Source: an uncultured Clostridiaceae bacterium (GTDB taxonomy: Bacteria; Bacillota; Clostridia; Lachnospirales; Lachnospiraceae). From it: a stretch of DNA of 5,822 nt. Shown piece by piece: positions 1 to 5,693 of the stretch. The position numbers and the translations under genes are program-made. The first letter of the stretch is position 1; each line of letters opens with the position of its first letter. The DNA is taken from the NCBI GenBank assembly GCA_958441075.1, contig CAUCBQ010000132.1:1-5822 (forward strand). Reading direction: 5' to 3'. Below the pieces are notes generated by a model. The model had not been told where the DNA came from. It worked only from the letters and a program-made list of their open reading frames with translations, and did not search any database.

Positions 1-58
1 AGAGGCATCCAGACAGGCTGTGATGGATATGGTGGCAGATATTAACAGCGTACTGTAA
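1..58 (+). CDS. pyrF: C-terminal end of probable orotidine 5'-phosphate decarboxylase (partial)
   Basis: Only the last 18 codons are in the window, read in the frame starting at base 2 and ending at TAA 56-58. The peptide ends QAVMDMVADINSVL, an amphipathic C-terminal helix. The fragment alone does not identify a family. The pyrF call rests on position: in Clostridia the long-form OMP decarboxylase gene commonly sits directly upstream of pyrK-pyrD in the same orientation, and the 45-bp gap to pyrK without a terminator fits one transcript. OMP decarboxylase converts OMP to UMP, the last step of the pathway that PyrK/PyrD serve. Another pyr gene such as pyrC or pyrB cannot be excluded from what is visible. 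Confidence 0.55.
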   Translation, partial: EASRQAVMDMVADINSVL

Positions 59-91
59 GATGAGTTACGGCGTCAGGCCGGAAACGGAAAT

Positions 92-96
92 AGGAG
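92..96 (+). promoter_or_regulatory. Ribosome binding site that fixes the pyrK start
   Basis: AGGAG lies at 92-96. It is only 1 base before the upstream ATG at 98 but 7 bases before the in-frame ATG at 104. Normal Shine-Dalgarno spacing therefore selects the second ATG (MAKLKM...) over the first (MFMAKLKM...). Confidence 0.75.
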
Positions 97-103
97 AATG
101 TTC

Positions 104-889
104 ATGGCAAAGTTAAAGATGACAGCCTCTGTGGTTTCACAGGCACAGCTGGCTGAAGGTATTTATGATTTAAGGCTGATGGCCCCGGAGATTGCGTCAC
201 AGGCAGCGGCAGGACAGTTTGTATCCGTCTATTCCAAAGACGGCTCCCGTCTGCTTCCAAGACCCATCAGCCTCTGCGGAATCGACAAAGAGGCCGGACA
301 GCTGCGTCTGGTATACAGAGTGGCAGGGGCAGGCACAGAAGAGTTTTCTGCATTGAAGGAAGGGGATATGGTCGATATCCTGGGGCCTTTGGGAAATGGC
401 TTCTCTCTTCTGGAAGGAAAAAAAGCCTTCCTGATCGGCGGCGGTATCGGTATTCCTCCTATGCTGCAGCTGGCAAAGGAGCTGTGTGCGCTGAATGGTT
501 CTGAAATGGTTCAGTCTGTGATCGGCTATCGTGACAGCCAGCTGTTTTTGAAGGATGAATTTGAAGCTTACGGTCCGGTTTATACTGCTACAGAGGATGG
601 AAGCCGGGGAACAAAGGGGAATGTGCTGGATGCAATCCGCGAAAACGGACTTACTGCAGATGTGATTTATGCCTGCGGTCCGACCCCCATGCTTCGCGCC
701 TTAAAGGCATATGCGGCAGAGAACAACATTCAGTGCTGGATTTCTCTGGAGGAGAAGATGGCCTGCGGTGTGGGCGCCTGTCTTGCCTGTGTCTGCCAGT
801 CTAAGGAAAAGGACGAGCATTCTCAGGTGCACAATAAGCGTATCTGCAAGGACGGCCCTGTATTCCTGGCAGATGAGATTGAACTGTAA
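104..889 (+). CDS. pyrK: Dihydroorotate dehydrogenase B (NAD+), electron transfer subunit PyrK
   Basis: This 261-aa protein passes electrons from dihydroorotate, oxidised on the FMN of PyrD, through a 2Fe-2S cluster and FAD to NAD+ in the cytoplasm. It has the ferredoxin-reductase fold of the family at the usual length. The N-terminal FAD domain contains RPISL (residues 53-57), the typical Arg-Pro-x-Ser flavin motif. The NAD domain has the glycine-rich GGGIGIPP (about 112-119) and YACGPTPML (about 189-197). The C-terminal cluster-binding domain has Cys221, Cys226, Cys229 and Cys248, spaced CX4CX2CX18C inside MACGVGACLAC...RICKDGP. All expected ligands are present. The start at 104 is chosen over 98 because of Shine-Dalgarno spacing. 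The gene lies between a probable pyrF and pyrD; the 14-bp gap to pyrD indicates translation as one operon and matched subunit supply. Confidence 0.96.
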   Translation: MAKLKMTASVVSQAQLAEGIYDLRLMAPEIASQAAAGQFVSVYSKDGSRLLPRPISLCGIDKEAGQLRLVYRVAGAGTEEFSALKEGDMVDILGPLGNGFSLLEGKKAFLIGGGIGIPPMLQLAKELCALNGSEMVQSVIGYRDSQLFLKDEFEAYGPVYTATEDGSRGTKGNVLDAIRENGLTADVIYACGPTPMLRALKAYAAENNIQCWISLEEKMACGVGACLACVCQSKEKDEHSQVHNKRICKDGPVFLADEIEL

Positions 890-896
890 AGGAGGA
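890..896 (+). promoter_or_regulatory. Strong ribosome binding site of pyrD, supporting a GTG start
   Basis: AGGAGGA at 890-896 begins immediately after the pyrK stop codon. The GTG at 904 lies 8 bases beyond the GG of the core, while the alternative in-frame ATG at 910 lies 14 bases away. GTG is therefore the likelier start. The two choices differ by two residues only. Confidence 0.7.
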
Positions 897-903
897 CGGC
901 CCT

Positions 904-1806
904 GTGAATATGAGTGTAAATATCGCCGGAGTGGAATTTAAAAATCCGGTGATGGAAGCCTCCGGAACCTTTGGCTCCGGTATGGAATACAGTGAATTTG
1001 TAGATTTAAACCGTCTGGGCGCTGTTGTTACAAAAGGCGTGGCAAATGTACCCTGGCCCGGAAATCCCACTCCCAGAATCGCGGAGACCTACGGCGGTAT
1101 GATCAATGCCATTGGTCTGCAGAATCCGGGAATTGACGTATTTGCAAAGCGTGATATTCCATTTTTGAAGAAATACGATACAAAAATTATTGTGAATGTC
1201 TGCGGCCGTTCCACAGAGGACTACATTGAGGTAGTAGAGCGTCTGGGAGAAGAGCCGGTGGATATGCTGGAGATCAACATTTCCTGCCCCAATGTAAAAG
1301 AGGGGGGAATTGCTTTCGGTCAGGACCCAAAGGCGGTTGAGGCGATTACAAAGGCAGTAAAGGCTCATGCAAAGCAGCCGATTATTATGAAGCTCAGTCC
1401 CAATGTGACAGATATTACCGTGATGGCAAAGGCTGCTGAGGCAGGCGGTGCAGATGCGATTTCCCTGATCAATACCATAACAGGAATGAAAATTGACGTG
1501 GAGCGCCGTACCTTTGCCGTAGCCAACAAAACAGGCGGACTTTCCGGCCCTGCTATCAAGCCGATCGCTGTCCGTATGGTATATCAGGTGGCAAATGCAG
1601 TATCCCTTCCTATCATCGGAATGGGCGGCATCCAGAATACAGAAGATGCGCTGGAACTGATTCTGGCAGGAGCTACGGCTGTAGCCATTGGAACAGCCAA
1701 TTTCCACAATCCATATGCAACTGTGGAGACCGTAGACGGTATCCGGGCATATATGGAACGCCACGGAATAGAGGATATAAAAGAACTGATCGGTGCTGTG
1801 AAATAA
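904..1806 (+). CDS. pyrD: Dihydroorotate dehydrogenase B (NAD+), catalytic subunit PyrD (class 1B)
   Basis: This 300-aa FMN-dependent TIM-barrel enzyme oxidises (S)-dihydroorotate to orotate, the fourth step of de novo UMP synthesis. It works with PyrK, which identifies it as class 1B rather than the fumarate-linked 1A or quinone-linked class 2. Visible family motifs in order are EASGTFGSGMEYSEF (18-32), KGV (44-46), NAIGLQNPG (68-76), NISCPN (125-130) with the class 1 catalytic base Cys128, MKLSPN (162-167) with the FMN-contacting Lys163, GGLSGPAIKP (211-220), and the phosphate-binding GMGGI (239-243) and AIGTANF (261-267). There is no N-terminal membrane segment, so it is cytoplasmic. GTG is the preferred start because of the strong RBS. 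The gene is complete and shows nothing odd. It is the last recognisable pyr gene here; pyrE is not the next gene, although it often follows in related genomes. Confidence 0.97.
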   Translation: MNMSVNIAGVEFKNPVMEASGTFGSGMEYSEFVDLNRLGAVVTKGVANVPWPGNPTPRIAETYGGMINAIGLQNPGIDVFAKRDIPFLKKYDTKIIVNVCGRSTEDYIEVVERLGEEPVDMLEINISCPNVKEGGIAFGQDPKAVEAITKAVKAHAKQPIIMKLSPNVTDITVMAKAAEAGGADAISLINTITGMKIDVERRTFAVANKTGGLSGPAIKPIAVRMVYQVANAVSLPIIGMGGIQNTEDALELILAGATAVAIGTANFHNPYATVETVDGIRAYMERHGIEDIKELIGAVK

Positions 1807-1834
1807 GCAGCCGAAGCAGGGATAGAAACGATGA

Positions 1835-1871
1835 CGAAAGCCCGCGGGAGTCAGAATCCGGCGGGCTTTCG
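1835..1871 (+). terminator. GC-rich hairpin after pyrD, possible weak terminator
   Basis: CGAAAGCCCGC at 1835-1845 is perfectly complementary to GCGGGCTTTCG at 1861-1871, giving an 11-bp stem with a 15-base loop. It begins 28 bases after the pyrD stop. The bases directly after the stem (CTGACAGACG) are not T-rich; the first T-run (TTTT, 1883-1886) is about 12 bases further on. The hairpin is certain as sequence. Its efficiency as an intrinsic terminator is doubtful, and it may also act as a 3' stabilising element. The rest of the 114-bp gap to the next gene has no convincing promoter that I can see. Confidence 0.6.
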
Positions 1872-1909
1872 CTGACAGACGCTTTTACAGGGGGGAAGCA
1901 GCACTCGAA

Positions 1910-1914
1910 AGGAG
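1910..1914 (+). promoter_or_regulatory. Ribosome binding site of the sulfatase gene
   Basis: AGGAG at 1910-1914, within AAAGGAGAA, lies 6 bases before the ATG at 1921. It supports that start codon. Confidence 0.75.
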
Positions 1915-1920
1915 AAGGGC

Positions 1921-3378
1921 ATGGACAATCAGAGATATAACGTACTTTTTATACAGACAGATCAATGGTCTCAGAATTTTATGGGGTATAGAGGGTGCAG
2001 TGAAATTATGACTCCCACCATTGACCAGCTGGCAAGAGACGGGGTGATTTATACAAACTGCTACAGCACCTGTCCGGTATGTATACCGGCCAGACGGAGT
2101 CTGATGACAGGTATGAGCCCCAGAAGCCATGGTGATCGGGTATACAGCGACCGGATGAAGATGCCGGAAGCGAAAACACTGGCCCAGGCATTTTCGGATG
2201 CCGGATATCAGACTGTGGCAGTGGGAAAGCTTCATGTGTATCCCCAGAGAAACCGTATTGGTTTTCATGAGGTGATTCTTCAGGAGGAGGGACGCTATGA
2301 ATTTGGCGTTCTGGACGATTATCAGATATGGCTGGCGGAAAACGGAGCGGTAGGGCAGGAGTTTTCTCATGCTATGGGAAATAATACATATTATACGACT
2401 CCATGGCCCCTTGAAAGACGGATGCATCCTACCGTGTGGACTACGGCACAGATGGTGCGGCAGATTCAAAGGAGAGATCCTACACGTCCTTCCTTCTTTT
2501 ATCTGTCCTATCAGTTTCCACATCCGCCGCTGGTTCCGCTGAAGGAATATCTGGATATGTATAAAGACGAGGATATTACTCTGCCGCCAGCAGGAGACTG
2601 GGTTGACGACAGCTTTATCATGAAGGAAATGACAGAATCCGGCAGGCATTACAGCGACAGAGAGATAAAGCTGGCAAAGAAAGCCTATTTTGCCCAGTGT
2701 ACTCTGATTGATCATCAGATTCGCCTGGTACTGGGAGCGCTGAGGGAAAATGGAATACTGGATAATACACTGATTGTGTTTGCCAGCGACCATGGGGAAA
2801 TGCTGTTCCAGCATAAGATGGCGGGGAAACGCAGTTTTTATGAAAATTCATCCCATATACCGCTGCTCTTTTCAGGAAAGCCTGTAGCTTCCCTGAGGGG
2901 AAAGAAGGATACGCGTCTGGCATGTCTGGAGGATATTATGCCTACCCTTCTGGAATTCTGCAAAATTCCGGTGCCGGATACGTCAGAAGGGGAAAATCTG
3001 TTTGGTGAGAGAAAGCGTCAGGTTCTGTTTGGAGAAATAAGCGAGGGGCCAAGAGCTACGCGCATGATCCATGACGGACGTTTTAAACTCATTTATTATC
3101 CATGGGGAAACAGGATTCAGCTCTTTGATCTTGAACAGGACCCAATGGAAATGAAGGATCTGTCAGGAAGGCTTGAGGTAAGGCAGATACAGGAAGCGCT
3201 GGAAAAGGAACTGATGCAGCAGCTGTACGGAGAAGATGTAAGCTGGATTTCGGACGGAAAACTGACAGGCGTAGAGGCGCCGGAATACAGGGAAAAGGCA
3301 GATTATGGTTTTTCCAATCAGAGGGGGCTTCACTGGCCGGTGGTTATGCCTGTTTCAAAGGATTCGGCTGGAAGCTGA
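1921..3378 (+). CDS. Cys-type sulfatase / alkaline-phosphatase superfamily hydrolase, cytoplasmic
   Basis: This 485-aa protein belongs to the formylglycine-dependent type I sulfatase family, which hydrolyses sulfate (or phosphonate/phosphate) esters. The signature CIPARRSLMTG starts at Cys54 and matches C-x-P-A-R; Cys54 would be converted to formylglycine, in anaerobes by the radical-SAM enzyme anSME, which is not encoded here. Other likely active-site residues are Asp14-Gln15 (FIQTDQW), Arg58, Lys103 and His105 (VGKLH), His201 (FPHPPL), Asp290-His291 (ASDHGE) and Lys303 (AGKRSFYE). The C-terminal subdomain carries the family hallmark of DGRFKLIYYPWGN...LFDLEQDPMEMKDL (385-414). There is no signal peptide or membrane segment, so it should act in the cytosol on an imported substrate. 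The DQ...DH metal set resembles phosphonate monoester hydrolases and choline sulfatases more than arylsulfatase A (DD...DN). The substrate is unknown. The family is confident; the activity is not. Confidence 0.9.
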   Translation: MDNQRYNVLFIQTDQWSQNFMGYRGCSEIMTPTIDQLARDGVIYTNCYSTCPVCIPARRSLMTGMSPRSHGDRVYSDRMKMPEAKTLAQAFSDAGYQTVAVGKLHVYPQRNRIGFHEVILQEEGRYEFGVLDDYQIWLAENGAVGQEFSHAMGNNTYYTTPWPLERRMHPTVWTTAQMVRQIQRRDPTRPSFFYLSYQFPHPPLVPLKEYLDMYKDEDITLPPAGDWVDDSFIMKEMTESGRHYSDREIKLAKKAYFAQCTLIDHQIRLVLGALRENGILDNTLIVFASDHGEMLFQHKMAGKRSFYENSSHIPLLFSGKPVASLRGKKDTRLACLEDIMPTLLEFCKIPVPDTSEGENLFGERKRQVLFGEISEGPRATRMIHDGRFKLIYYPWGNRIQLFDLEQDPMEMKDLSGRLEVRQIQEALEKELMQQLYGEDVSWISDGKLTGVEAPEYREKADYGFSNQRGLHWPVVMPVSKDSAGS

Positions 3379-3419
3379 CAGGAATGATAAAATAAAAATG
3401 ATCCATACTAGTCATAGAC

Positions 3420-3425
3420 AGGAGG
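3420..3425 (+). promoter_or_regulatory. Ribosome binding site that sets the start of the M3 peptidase
   Basis: AGGAGG at 3420-3425 lies 8 bases before the ATG at 3434. The open frame extends upstream to an ATG at 3305, but that start lies inside the sulfatase gene and has no comparable site. The 43 extra residues are the sulfatase tail read in another frame, so 3434 is the true start. Confidence 0.9.
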
Positions 3426-3433
3426 AACCCAAC

Positions 3434-5119
3434 ATGAAATTCAGTGAAATGCCCTATGAACGGATTGATTTTGACGCTGCCAAAGAGGAGCTTTCCTCTA
3501 TTATAAAGGCTTTTCAGGAAGCCGGTACGCCTCAGGAACAGATGGAGGTTCACAGACGCTATTATAAGCTGATGGGCCGCATCAAAACCCAGGCTACTCT
3601 GGCGGAAATCCGTCACAGTATTGATACCACAGACCCCTTTTATGAGGAAGAGAAAACGTATTACGATCAGGCGCTGCCTGCATTTTCCAACCAGGAGGTG
3701 CAGTATAAAAAACTGCTCTTTGATTCTCCATACCGCAGAGAGCTGGAAGCGGTCATCGGCGGCCCTGCATTTAAAAACATTGAACTTGCCGCCAGGTCAG
3801 TAAGCGAGGCTGTGATTCCTCTGATGCAGGAGGAAAATGCGCTGGTGACGGAATATGAAAAGCTGCTTGCCAGTGCAAAGCTTGACTGGGAGGGAAAGCT
3901 CCTTAATCTTTCCATGATGACGCCATATTTAAACCATGAGGATCGGGAAATCCGGAAAAAGGCGGCTGCAAAGGTGAATGCGTTTTATGAGGGGATTGCA
4001 GACCAGCTGGATGAACTGTATGATAAGCTGGTAAAAAACCGTACGGCGCAGGCAAAGAAGCTCGGCTTTGAGACCTATACAGATCTGGGCTACTGTCGTA
4101 TGAACCGCAACAGCTACGGAAGAAAAGAGGTAGAGCAGTTCCGGGAGCAGATCAAAAAGGACTGGGTGCCCTTTGCGGAAAAAATGTGGGAAAACCGCAG
4201 GAAGCGTCTGGGTCTTGATACCTTGTACCACATGGACGAGGGATTAAGCTTCCCGGAAGGAAGTCCCAAACCAACAGGAACTCCGGAGGAGATCTTAAGG
4301 AGTGGGCAGAAAATGTATGAGGAATTATCCTCTGAAACCAGAGAATTTTTTGATTTTATGATGGAAGGGGATCTGTTTGATGTATTTGCCCGTCCCCATA
4401 AGCAGGTGGGAGGCTATATGACCTATCTGCCGGATTATCAGGCTCCCTTTATTTTTGCCAACTTTAACGGAACCGCCGGGGATGTGGATGTAGTGACTCA
4501 TGAGTGCGGCCATGCATTTCAGGGGTATATTTCAGGAAAAGATCCCATTATGGAGCATTCCGATATTACGACGGAAACGGCAGAAACCCATTCCATGTCC
4601 ATGGAGTTTTTCACTAATCCGTGGATGGAGCAGTTCTTTGGCAGCAGGGCCGGTGCTTTCTTAAAATCCCAGCTGGAGGATGCGGTAGTATTTATCCCCT
4701 ATGGCAGTATGGTGGATGAATTTCAGCATATTGTATACGATCATCCGGAAATGACTCCGGCAGAGCGAAAGGATATCTGGAAAAAACTGGAAAAGCAGTA
4801 CAAACCCCACCTGACATATGAGGAGGAATCTTCCTTTTATGCAGAAGGCGGCTTCTGGCAGCGCCAGCACCATATTTACAGCTTCCCATTTTATTACATT
4901 GATTATGTAATTGCTCAGACGAATGCCTTTCAGTATAAGATCTGGATGCAGAAGGACTACAGAGCAGCCTGGAAAAGCTATCTTTCATTCTGTCAGGCCA
5001 GCGCTTCCGACTTTTTTATCCGTATGGTAAAGGATGCGGGCCTGGAATCGCCCTTTGAACCGGGAACCATTGGAAGAATCGTGGAGGGTCTGGAGGAAAT
5101 TTACGGTAAGATGCAGTAA
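3434..5119 (+). CDS. M3 family zinc oligoendopeptidase (PepF-like)
   Basis: This 561-aa cytoplasmic metallopeptidase should cleave short peptides, typically imported or proteolysis-derived oligopeptides, in amino-acid recycling. The zinc motif is HECGH (residues 356-360) within VVTHECGHAFQGY: His356 and His360 bind zinc and Glu357 is the catalytic base. The segment ETHSMSMEFF (384-393) lies where M3 enzymes have the helix with the third ligand, so Glu391 is the probable ligand. The aromatic HIYSFPFYYIDY stretch (480-491) matches the His/Tyr transition-state region of the family. The N-terminal part (about 1-200) is the helical region usual for this family, and length matches the roughly 560-aa clostridial M3 group. 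There is no signal peptide. The gene begins 55 bp after the sulfatase stop with no hairpin between, so co-transcription is likely; a strong terminator follows. I give no symbol because pepF and related M3 subgroups are not separable by eye. Confidence 0.94.
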   Translation: MKFSEMPYERIDFDAAKEELSSIIKAFQEAGTPQEQMEVHRRYYKLMGRIKTQATLAEIRHSIDTTDPFYEEEKTYYDQALPAFSNQEVQYKKLLFDSPYRRELEAVIGGPAFKNIELAARSVSEAVIPLMQEENALVTEYEKLLASAKLDWEGKLLNLSMMTPYLNHEDREIRKKAAAKVNAFYEGIADQLDELYDKLVKNRTAQAKKLGFETYTDLGYCRMNRNSYGRKEVEQFREQIKKDWVPFAEKMWENRRKRLGLDTLYHMDEGLSFPEGSPKPTGTPEEILRSGQKMYEELSSETREFFDFMMEGDLFDVFARPHKQVGGYMTYLPDYQAPFIFANFNGTAGDVDVVTHECGHAFQGYISGKDPIMEHSDITTETAETHSMSMEFFTNPWMEQFFGSRAGAFLKSQLEDAVVFIPYGSMVDEFQHIVYDHPEMTPAERKDIWKKLEKQYKPHLTYEEESSFYAEGGFWQRQHHIYSFPFYYIDYVIAQTNAFQYKIWMQKDYRAAWKSYLSFCQASASDFFIRMVKDAGLESPFEPGTIGRIVEGLEEIYGKMQ

Positions 5120-5146
5120 AAAAACATTTTATAAGCAGAATATTCC

Positions 5147-5189
5147 GGGCAGAAGACGGCGCCTGCTGTGCGGCTTCTGCCCTATTTTT
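5147..5189 (+). terminator. Intrinsic terminator after the M3 peptidase gene
   Basis: GGGCAGAAG (5147-5155) pairs perfectly with CTTCTGCCC (5174-5182), a 9-bp GC-rich stem with an 18-base loop. It is followed at once by TATTTTT (5183-5189). It starts 27 bases after the peptidase stop codon. This is a standard rho-independent terminator on the + strand, and it marks the likely end of the sulfatase-peptidase transcript. Confidence 0.88.
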
Positions 5190-5227
5190 GTCAGATTTCA
5201 GGAAGATATGAGAGACAGGTGAGATAT

Positions 5228-5569
5228 ATGAAAGAGCGAAAAGAAGTTCTGGATTATGGAATGACATTTCCCGATGTATACATAGATACCCCCTTTCATG
5301 ATCCAAACTGGGTGCTCCTTCGATATAAAAAGAACCGCAGGGCCTTTGCCTGGACATACGAGAGAAATGGAGCTATGTGGGTGAATGTAAAGGTGGACCC
5401 TCAGTGGAGGGATTTCTGGAGAAATGCCTATCCTTCTGTACAGCCGGGATACCATCAGAATAAGGAGCATTGGAATTCCATCCGGTTAGACGGCACAATT
5501 CCGGATGAAACCATACGGCAGATGATTGGGGAGAGCTATGATCTGATCCGGGAGGGAAAGGGACGATAA
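5228..5569 (+). CDS. MmcQ/YjbR family protein (DUF419)
   Basis: This is a small 113-aa protein of the MmcQ/YjbR family, whose members fold like double-wing DNA-binding domains but have no established general function. Family features include DYGMTFPDVYIDTPFHDPNWVLLR split over residues 9-32, the basic-aromatic KKNRRAFAWTYE (34-45), the strand WVNVKVDP (51-58), and the highly characteristic YPSVQPGYHQNKEHWNSI (68-85), then LDGTIPDE and a C-terminal helix with SYDLIREG. The length suits a stand-alone family member. The start at 5228 has AGGTGAG (5217-5223) just upstream. An in-frame ATG at 5168 falls inside the loop of the preceding terminator and is rejected. It begins 38 bp after that terminator, so it needs a promoter in a very short stretch or read-through. 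No tie to its neighbours is evident. Confidence 0.88.
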   Translation: MKERKEVLDYGMTFPDVYIDTPFHDPNWVLLRYKKNRRAFAWTYERNGAMWVNVKVDPQWRDFWRNAYPSVQPGYHQNKEHWNSIRLDGTIPDETIRQMIGESYDLIREGKGR

Positions 5570-5607
5570 AATGCTGTGATTTCCAGTTAGTACAGACAAA
5601 TTATTGC

Positions 5608-5636
5608 TTGACAAATGATAAGAATTATCATAAACT
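5608..5636 (+). promoter_or_regulatory. Sigma-A-type promoter of feoA
   Basis: TTGACA (5608-5613) is a perfect -35 hexamer. It is followed after exactly 17 bases by TAAACT (5631-5636), a 4-of-6 match to TATAAT. Transcription would begin near 5643, giving a leader of about 50 bases before the feoA ATG at 5694. The weak -10 with a perfect -35 suits a promoter controlled by a repressor, and the spacer contains a Fur-like operator. Confidence 0.78.
5616..5630 (+). promoter_or_regulatory. Fur box within the feoA promoter spacer
   Basis: TGATAAGAATTATCA at 5616-5630 matches the Gram-positive Fur consensus TGATAATNATTATCA at every position except one (G for T at position 7). The dyad extends to ATGATAA (5615-5621) and TTATCAT (5625-5631), perfect 7-base arms around GAA. 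It fills the space between the -35 and -10, so bound Fur-Fe2+ would block RNA polymerase. Iron shortage would then switch on feoA. The location before a ferrous iron uptake gene supports the call. A related Fur-family regulator such as PerR or Zur could use a similar site, but the gene content favours Fur. Confidence 0.82.
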
Positions 5637-5679
5637 AACTTCGCAGGAATACAGATGAAAGTCGTTTCAGAGTATGAGA

Positions 5680-5684
5680 AAGGA
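5680..5684 (+). promoter_or_regulatory. Ribosome binding site that favours the inner feoA start
   Basis: AAGGA at 5680-5684 lies 9 bases before the ATG at 5694. A second in-frame ATG at 5655 has AGGA at 5645-5648. That site would begin only 2 bases after the predicted transcription start near 5643, too close to the 5' end for normal ribosome binding. Confidence 0.6.
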
Positions 5685-5693
5685 CAGAGAAAA

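Larger units (their letters stand above)
5585..5640. repeat. Short inverted repeat bracketing the feoA promoter
   Basis: AGTTAGT (5585-5591) and ACTAACT (5634-5640) are perfect 7-base inverted copies, 42 bases apart. They enclose the -35, the Fur-like operator and the -10. The downstream copy overlaps the end of the -10. They could be half-sites of a second regulator or be chance; a 7-base match in a region of this size is not rare. Confidence 0.3.

Noticed and set aside
59..103. Search for an attenuator or PyrR-type binding structure in the pyrF-pyrK gap
   Set aside because: Only 45 bases, with no stable hairpin followed by T-residues. Any pyr operon leader would be upstream of this window.
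1006..1764. Open frame (252 codons) on the - strand opposite pyrD
   Set aside because: It is fully antisense to pyrD, and its product is Cys/His-rich low-meaning sequence of the kind produced by reversing biased codons. It has no family resemblance.
1885..2814. Long open frame (309 codons) on the - strand opposite the sulfatase gene
   Set aside because: It lies wholly antisense to a gene with clear sulfatase motifs. Its product is rich in His, Ser, Cys and Ile with no recognisable domain, and I see no proper start context. It is a shadow of the coding strand's codon bias.
3375..3409. Possible promoter between sulfatase and peptidase (CTGACA at 3375 with CATACT at 3404)
   Set aside because: The spacing is 23 bases, too long for a sigma-A promoter, and the -10 match is poor. 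The AT-rich run between them is not evidence by itself.
3305..3433. 43-codon N-terminal extension of the M3 peptidase
   Set aside because: It overlaps the sulfatase coding sequence in another frame and includes the intergenic RBS as codons. The AGGAGG at 3420-3425 and family N-termini place the start at 3434.
5034..5222. 62-codon + strand frame overlapping the peptidase end and the terminator
   Set aside because: It is out of frame with the peptidase, crosses the terminator hairpin, and encodes basic, Arg-rich low-information sequence with no RBS.
5168..5227. 20-codon N-terminal extension of the YjbR-family protein
   Set aside because: The ATG at 5168 lies inside the terminator loop with no ribosome binding site, and the added residues are the terminator stem translated. 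The start at 5228 matches the family.
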